From positions 1-10,445 of the forward strand of contig CAAFXG010000475.1 of the NCBI GenBank assembly GCA_900766925.1: a stretch of 10,445 bases of DNA. The letters run 5' to 3'. The DNA is from Lachnospiraceae bacterium (GTDB taxonomy: Bacteria > Bacillota > Clostridia > Lachnospirales > Lachnospiraceae). Shown piece after piece: positions 6,844 to 10,445 of the stretch (positions are counted from its first letter, which is position 1; each line of letters starts with the position of its first letter). The notes below the pieces were generated by a model. It was given only the letters and a program-made list of their open reading frames with translations, had not been told where the DNA came from and made no database searches. The position numbers and the translations under genes were made by a program.

Positions 6844-7488
6844 TTAATTCGTTTGCAAATCTATCAATTCTTTTCGCGCTTGTTCAATTCGCTGATTTGC
6901 ATATTTTACTCTTGAACTACATTGTTCGATATCATATTGAAGACTTCTTAAAACTGGTTCTAATATTTCTCGCTTTTTTTCATACATCACAATTTTGCTT
7001 TCATCCTCCAAAATGCTCTCCTTTAGATATATAATGCGTTTCTTCTTTAATGCTTCATCTACCTCCTTTGTATTTCCAGGTATATCACCAACAAAGTTCA
7101 CAGATTCAAATTCTGTACTATTTGGAATTCTAAATCCTGCCTGGATTAATAGCTTCTCTGCAGTAATTTCTTTATCTGCAACATTACTTCTGCAAGAAAT
7201 ACTCTTATAGCTATTATCCACACTTTTTCCAGACATCCTGCAAAGTCTCAAGCCTATTACATCTAATGAAGGACCAAGAAATTCAATATCATCAATATGC
7301 CAGCTATAGGATGTAACTTCTTTTTCAGTTTCTAAATCATTAATCAAGTAGAGCTGTTCACCGCTAAAACTATCAGCATACCATATATAGGGCGTTTCAA
7401 GATTACATATCATCTCATAGACTTTTCTCAATGGTTCATTATCAAATGCACATTCTGTTATTCTTTCTTTAAACCTGTTTTTTACCAT
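6844..7488 (-). CDS. Unknown protein with C-terminal coiled coil
   Basis: The start is taken at ATG 7488 (214 residues, MVKNRFKERITECAF). GGAGG lies 7 nt upstream of it but only 1 nt from the alternative ATG at 7494. The N-terminal two thirds are of unknown fold with aromatic patches (YIWYADSFSGEQLYLIND). From about residue 150 to the end the sequence is a charged helix with a heptad-like pattern, likely a coiled coil. I know no family for it. The IS6-like element lies just upstream, its 8-bp target duplication ending 16 nt before this start. The gene has therefore lost its original connection to the operon and depends on transcription crossing or leaving the element. Confidence 0.78.
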   Translation of the reverse strand: MVKNRFKERITECAFDNEPLRKVYEMICNLETPYIWYADSFSGEQLYLINDLETEKEVTSYSWHIDDIEFLGPSLDVIGLRLCRMSGKSVDNSYKSISCRSNVADKEITAEKLLIQAGFRIPNSTEFESVNFVGDIPGNTKEVDEALKKKRIIYLKESILEDESKIVMYEKKREILEPVLRSLQYDIEQCSSRVKYANQRIEQARKELIDLQTN

Positions 7489-7503
7489 ACGCATTCCTCC
7501 ATC

Positions 7504-7511
7504 TGATATTT
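7504..7511. repeat. Target-site duplication TGATATTT, left copy
   Basis: Perfect match to 9479-9486, immediately outside the left inverted repeat of the IS6-like element. Confidence 0.9.
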
Positions 7512-7512
7512 G

Positions 7513-7540
7513 GTAGTGTCAAATAAAACACTACTTTTTT
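7513..7540 (+). terminator. Intrinsic terminator formed by the left inverted repeat of the IS
   Basis: GTAGTGT (7513-7519) pairs perfectly with ACACTAC (7528-7534) around an 8-nt loop, and six T follow (7535-7540). It would stop + strand transcripts entering the element from its left side, shielding the transposase gene from outside promoters. Confidence 0.75.
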
Positions 7541-7546
7541 ATTATC

Positions 7547-7571
7547 TAAAGGCATAAAAAGCCTTTATTTT
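7547..7571 (+). terminator. Second hairpin, terminator-like
   Basis: TAAAGGC (7547-7553) pairs with GCCTTTA (7561-7567) around a 7-nt A-rich loop, followed by TTTT. It is weaker than the first hairpin and probably a back-up block to incoming transcription. Confidence 0.5.
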
Positions 7572-7601
7572 CAACGTTTCCTGGAGGTCTACAAATAAAA
7601 A

Positions 7602-7672
7602 GAGCATTGACCTCCTATTTTTGTTATAATTATCCGCGACCAAACATCAAATTTAACAAAGGAGCAATGCTC
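7602..7672 (+). promoter_or_regulatory. Fold-back sequestration element over the transposase ribosome binding site
   Basis: GAGCATTG-AC-CTCCT (7602-7616) is complementary to AGGAGCAATGCTC (7660-7672): 8 plus 5 base pairs separated by a 2-nt bulge. The right arm holds the Shine-Dalgarno sequence and runs up to the GTG start. The left arm lies upstream of the likely native promoter, so only transcripts entering from outside would contain it and be silenced. A competing hairpin, 7583-7589 with 7609-7615, could release the site. Confidence 0.6.
7622..7630 (+). promoter_or_regulatory. Extended -10 promoter of the transposase gene
   Basis: TGTTATAAT is a perfect TATAAT with the TGn extension. TTGACC at 7607-7612 is only 12 nt away, too close to act as -35, so an extended -10 promoter is more likely. 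Transcription would begin near 7637, leaving a leader of about 36 nt before GTG 7673. Confidence 0.6.
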
Positions 7673-9139
7673 GTGGATATTATACTTTATCTTATTCAAT
7701 TGTGCCATCAACTTTATAAACAAAACTGCTGGCTAATAAACTTTATCTGCAAATATATTCCTTTAAAGCAGTGGGCTTTCGACGATTCCCATTCTCCAAA
7801 GTATCAAAAGTTTAAGATTGATGAACTCCCAAAGATCATCTCTTTCAAGCAGGAATGGAACTGGACTGATCTTATTTCCTACTACCAGATGCGCTATTGC
7901 AAGACCATCAAGCCTGTATTCCGTCATGGTGAATGCAATGTTCCTGCCAGCTGTACCTGCCCTCAGTGCAATGCACCTTACCACTATCTCATGTGGAATG
8001 ATGGTAAGAAGCAAAGCCAGCTCTTATGCAAGGTTTGCCAGTCTTTATTCTCTGTAGCTTCTGAAGGACGCTTCTCAAAGATATATGTCCTTAGATGTCC
8101 TCACTGTGACCATTCTCTTGTTCATAAGAAAGACAGGAAAAATTTCATTGTTCACAAATGTGTTAATCCTAAATGCCCTTACTATCTTAAAAACCTTAAG
8201 AAAGTCGATAAAGCTGACCTTGATGAAGACTATGGAAAGAATAAATATAAGCTCCATTACATCTATCGCGAATTCGCTATAGATTTCTTTAAGATGGATC
8301 TTAATACCCTTCCGAAGAATGCTTCATCTCTTAAATTCTCCAAATTTGACAAGAACGTTATGGGCTTATGTCTTACCTATAAAATCAATCTTGGTCTATC
8401 ACTTCGTAAGACCAAAGAGGCTCTCAAAGCTGTTCATGGTATTGATATTTCTCACCAGACTGTTGCTAACTACTGCAAGACTGCAGCTATCTGTATCAAG
8501 CCCTTTACTGACAACTATGATTATGGTTCCGGCAGGGTATTTACTGCTGATGAAACCTATATCAAAGTTCGTGGTATCAGAGGCTATATCTGGTTCATAA
8601 TGGATGCCGTCAAACGCTCCATCATCGGTTATCGTATATCGTCAGAGAGAGATGTTGGTGCCTGTATACTTGCTATGAGAATGGCATTCAATAAGCTTAA
8701 AAAGCTTCCTGAAAACTTCCGTTTCATTGCAGATGGATACAGTGCTTATGTTCTTGCTGCACAACAGTTTCTTCGTGAATTCGGTGATGATTTTAAGTTT
8801 GAAATCACTCAGGTTATTGGACTTACCAACGACGATGCTGTATCTACACAGTTCAGACCTTATAAGCAGATTATTGAGAGACTCAACCGCACTTACAAAG
8901 CTTCCTACAGACCAACCAATGGTTTCGATAACATCGACGGTGCCAACTATGACCTGGCTCTCTGGGTTACCTACTATAACTTCTTACGTCCTCACGAGCA
9001 TAACCACTACAGAGTTCTCAATGAGATTGAAGACTTAAAGTATATAGACAACATGCCAGGTAAATGGCAAATGCTCATTGCTCTCGGACAACAGACAATC
9101 TTAAATATCCAAAACGGCGAAGCCACTATCTATTCTTAG
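7673..9139 (+). CDS. IS6-related DDE transposase with N-terminal zinc ribbons
   Basis: The start is placed at GTG 7673 (488 residues). AAAGGAG at 7658-7664 sits 8 nt before it, and the upstream ATG at 7607 precedes the likely promoter. ATG 7667 is too close to the site. Domains in order, numbered from GTG: a helical lead; a CxxC zinc ribbon (CPQC, CKVC, about 96-122); a second CxxC set (CPHC, CVNPKC, about 142-168); a helix-turn-helix (LSLRKTKEALKAVHGIDISH, about 243-262); and the catalytic core. The triad is D293 in FTADETYIKVRG, D354 in FIADGYSAY and E402 in QIIERLNRTYKA. The core resembles IS6/IS240 transposases, but the last Asp-Glu spacing (47 residues) exceeds the canonical 34 or so. 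The gene appears intact, and its product would catalyse movement of this element. Confidence 0.9.
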   Translation: MDIILYLIQLCHQLYKQNCWLINFICKYIPLKQWAFDDSHSPKYQKFKIDELPKIISFKQEWNWTDLISYYQMRYCKTIKPVFRHGECNVPASCTCPQCNAPYHYLMWNDGKKQSQLLCKVCQSLFSVASEGRFSKIYVLRCPHCDHSLVHKKDRKNFIVHKCVNPKCPYYLKNLKKVDKADLDEDYGKNKYKLHYIYREFAIDFFKMDLNTLPKNASSLKFSKFDKNVMGLCLTYKINLGLSLRKTKEALKAVHGIDISHQTVANYCKTAAICIKPFTDNYDYGSGRVFTADETYIKVRGIRGYIWFIMDAVKRSIIGYRISSERDVGACILAMRMAFNKLKKLPENFRFIADGYSAYVLAAQQFLREFGDDFKFEITQVIGLTNDDAVSTQFRPYKQIIERLNRTYKASYRPTNGFDNIDGANYDLALWVTYYNFLRPHEHNHYRVLNEIEDLKYIDNMPGKWQMLIALGQQTILNIQNGEATIYS

Positions 9140-9164
9140 ATTCAGAGCCAGAGGTTTAATACCA

Positions 9165-9309
9165 GCCACCGCGAAGCGGCTTGCCCTTGATAGCTAAATA
9201 AAAAGAACTGCTACACTGTTGTCAGCGACGGAGAAAATCTATCTATTCTTGAGTTCTTCGCCGTCGGTAATTACCTGACAGCAGTTCTTTTTATGCTGTC
9301 AAGGGTGGC
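9165..9309 (+). ncRNA. Candidate structured RNA downstream of the transposase gene
   Basis: Nested complementary segments form one long arm, from outside in. GCCACC 9165-9170 pairs with GGTGGC 9304-9309. CTTGATAGC 9186-9194 pairs with GCTGTCAAG 9295-9303, with one G-U pair. The 15-bp perfect ATAAAAAGAACTGCT 9198-9212 pairs with 9280-9294. TGTCAG 9220-9225 pairs with 9275-9280, sharing one base. CGACGG 9226-9231 pairs with CCGTCG 9261-9266. A side hairpin CCGC-GAA-GCGG sits at 9169-9179 and competes with the outer helix. A simple terminator would need far less. It may be a 3'-UTR structure, a processed RNA, or a DNA cruciform for transposition. No known RNA class is recognised. Confidence 0.55.
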
Positions 9310-9356
9310 GGAACTCCTTAACAATCTTAAATATTTGCAGTTTTCAATGTACAACC

Positions 9357-9437
9357 ATGCTCTGAGAACTCGTGGGTGGGGTCAAAATCCTCGAAATCAC
9401 CAACAAACTTAATTGGGTGGGCGAGTTCGAAGAGCAT
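9357..9437 (+). ncRNA. Second candidate RNA hairpin near the right IS end
   Basis: ATGCTCT 9357-9363 pairs with AGAGCAT 9431-9437, and GAACTCG 9366-9372 pairs with CGAGTTC 9422-9428. They are separated by a 2-by-2 internal loop of G-A and A-G mismatches, the tandem sheared G-A pattern common in folded RNAs. The 49-nt loop is rich in G runs (GTGGGTGGGG, ATTGGGTGGG). No open reading frame covers it. Confidence 0.45.
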
Positions 9438-9478
9438 ATTTTATAGCACCATTTTTTCATAAATCATTTGACACTATC

Positions 9479-9486
9479 TGATATTT
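9479..9486. repeat. Target-site duplication TGATATTT, right copy
   Basis: Perfect match to 7504-7511, immediately outside the right inverted repeat. Confidence 0.9.
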
Positions 9487-9520
9487 TCAGTTATTTTTGA
9501 ATCGACATATTACAATTCCC

Positions 9521-9874
9521 CTATTGTAAAAGTTTATAAAAGACATCTGGTGTACAGCCCTTATCATCTATGTAGTAATCACAGCTTATTTTTCTGGAAT
9601 TACCTCCAAAGAATGTTTTAGTTGCTTCTATATTGTCATTAACAGCATCAAAGTTAATTCCACAAAAGTTTCTACACCAGGCTACTGCCTGTTCCAGCAG
9701 TTCTCCTTCTCTGCAAGTCCACAGGATAAGGACGTGTCCCTCATCCTGTAAAGCCTTAAGTTTTTCAACCAACTCCTTATTAGGCTGTCCCAGATATGGC
9801 CAGTTAACAACATCCTGATTGATACACAACGTACCATCGAAATCTACTGCAATGATTTTTCTTCCCATACTCAC
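9521..9874 (-). CDS. HAD-superfamily hydrolase, small phosphatase type
   Basis: A compact 117-residue HAD phosphatase of the type found in prophages and genomic islands. Motif I is VDFDGTLC (D11 and D13), motif II is LWTCREG (T53), a Lys for motif III is likely K86 or K95, and the motif IV acids are IDD at 102-104. No cap domain is present, so the active site is open and could take large substrates such as nucleic-acid ends or phosphoproteins. The substrate is unknown. The start is GTG 9874 with AAAGG 7 nt upstream. ATG at 9868 is the alternative but is worse spaced. The stop at 9521 is 34 nt from the IS6-like insertion, which cuts it off from the operon downstream. Confidence 0.88.
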   Translation of the reverse strand: MSMGRKIIAVDFDGTLCINQDVVNWPYLGQPNKELVEKLKALQDEGHVLILWTCREGELLEQAVAWCRNFCGINFDAVNDNIEATKTFFGGNSRKISCDYYIDDKGCTPDVFYKLLQ

Positions 9875-9919
9875 ATCACGACCTTTCTAACTCAATCCGG
9901 AAATAAACCAACATTTTAG

Positions 9920-10445
9920 CTAATCGATTTCAAAATATCCCTTTACAATTGCATGATCTGGGAAACCTACAAGAATTTGCTTGTAAAAATTAGTACCTTC
10001 AATATGTTTTGTGAAATCTTTTCCCCATACATAAATGTCAGTATCTCTCTTCACAAAATCACGATCATATTCTGCATCTCTTATCTCAATTCCCTTGGTA
10101 ATAATGTGATCCTCAGCAAATTCATATTCTTGAGACACGGCAGTCTCTGCATAGATGCTGGAACCTTCCGGTGTATTTCTTATAAATCCAACCGCAGCAA
10201 GCATAGAATCTAATACGGAAAGATTCCATTCTTTCCTTGTAGCACCACGGCGAAGATTATTGCTGTCAGTTATCACCATAGTTGGTCCATTAAGCAACGC
10301 TAACTTCTCTGTAACAATTTTCATCTGTCTTGCTCTGCCTTCGTACTCATTAACAGATTCCTTACTACCAACGCGGATTCTATAACCCACCACATTAAAC
10401 GTCTTATCTTTCTGATCTTTAAGCTCAACCATCAAATAATTTGGA
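9920..10445 (-). CDS. Endonuclease/exonuclease/phosphatase-fold protein, C-terminal part
   Basis: The frame is open through the right edge of the window (upstream codons read PNYLMVELKD), so only the last 170 or so residues are seen and the start lies outside. Features match the C-terminal half of the EEP superfamily (DNase I / exonuclease III-like). One is GPTMVITDSNN (positions 10257-10287), corresponding to the usual GDFN metal/phosphate motif. Another is EDHIITKG, in the place of the 'iDyIf' strand. The last is FPDHAIVKGYFEI, the terminal Asp-His catalytic pair of the SDH motif. Substrates in this superfamily include DNA, RNA and phosphoinositides, so nothing narrower can be claimed. It is the most upstream visible gene of the leftward operon, 45 nt before the HAD gene. 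Confidence 0.75.
   Translation of the reverse strand, partial: PNYLMVELKDQKDKTFNVVGYRIRVGSKESVNEYEGRARQMKIVTEKLALLNGPTMVITDSNNLRRGATRKEWNLSVLDSMLAAVGFIRNTPEGSSIYAETAVSQEYEFAEDHIITKGIEIRDAEYDRDFVKRDTDIYVWGKDFTKHIEGTNFYKQILVGFPDHAIVKGYFEID

Larger units (their letters stand above)
7512..9478 (+). mobile_element. IS6-related insertion sequence, 1967 bp, complete
   Basis: The ends are inverted repeats of 13 bp with one mismatch: GGTAGTGTCAAAT at 7512-7524 and ATTTGACACTATC at 9466-9478. A perfect 8-bp duplication TGATATTT flanks them (7504-7511 and 9479-9486). Ends starting GG and 8-bp duplications fit the IS6 family, as does the DDE protein inside. The element is more than twice the roughly 800 bp of classical IS6 members such as IS26, because of a zinc-ribbon-bearing N-terminal extension and about 330 bp of non-coding sequence after the gene. 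It sits between the HAD gene (9521) and the coiled-coil gene (7488), in a former gap of 57 nt. Ends and duplication are intact, so it looks recent and possibly active. Confidence 0.9.

Noticed and set aside
7607..7612. TTGACC as the -35 of the transposase promoter
   Set aside because: Only 12 nt separate it from TATAAT. An extended -10 explains the promoter better.
7607..7672. ATG 7607 as the transposase start
   Set aside because: It lies upstream of the -10 element and has no ribosome binding site. GTG 7673 has AAAGGAG at good spacing.
9140..9465. Bridge-RNA-like guide in the IS6-like element
   Set aside because: I found no loop matching the target duplication or its flanks beyond about six bases. 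Only the structure is claimed, not guiding.
1..10445. CRISPR array, tRNA or rRNA genes
   Set aside because: No regularly spaced direct repeats, cloverleaf or rRNA-like conserved sequence was found.

Overview
The window is low-GC, with strong AGGAGG-type ribosome binding sites and short gene spacing. This, and the resemblance of the IstA/IstB proteins to Clostridia IS21 elements, suggests a Firmicute, most likely a gut or rumen Lachnospiraceae member. That assignment is inference from style and protein resemblance. Nothing here is housekeeping: it is an accessory stretch carrying three different mobile elements and a cluster of small genes of phage or genomic-island character.

Layout. (1) Positions 1 to about 2409, + strand: the right-hand part of an IS21-family insertion sequence. 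Its istA is interrupted at 776-1054 by a 279-bp non-coding element with inverted-repeat ends and a 5-bp target duplication. Removing the element plus one duplicate restores the istA frame exactly. istB is intact. (2) About 2410-7494 and 9521-10445, all - strand: one long gene series. In transcription order it encodes an endonuclease/exonuclease/phosphatase-fold protein (cut by the window edge), a HAD hydrolase, a coiled-coil protein, a protein ending in DDDILPF like an SSB tail, an acidic protein, a zinc-ribbon protein, a short HAD protein of the RNA-repair 'SAK' type (with a probable amber lesion), a calcineurin-like phosphoesterase, a small basic protein, a second PP2A-like phosphoesterase, and a third that is cut off by the IS21 end. 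(3) 7512-9478, + strand: a 1967-bp IS6-related insertion sequence with 13-bp inverted repeats and a perfect 8-bp target duplication. It sits in a 57-nt operon gap between the HAD gene and the coiled-coil gene.

How it fits together. Six proteins with metal-dependent phosphoesterase or phosphatase folds, plus a zinc-ribbon and an SSB-tail-like protein, share one leftward operon. This points to a nucleic-acid or nucleotide end-processing theme, not proven. Both insertion sequences damage that operon: IS21 removed the end of its last visible gene, and the IS6-like element split it in two.

Most interesting. The mobile elements carry RNA-like architecture. The 279-bp element in istA can fold end to end into one nested branched structure. 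The IS6-like element has about 150 nt of nested complementary segments after its transposase gene, then a second hairpin with tandem G-A mismatches. It also has a terminator built from its left inverted repeat, and a leader segment able to sequester the transposase ribosome binding site only in transcripts that enter from outside.
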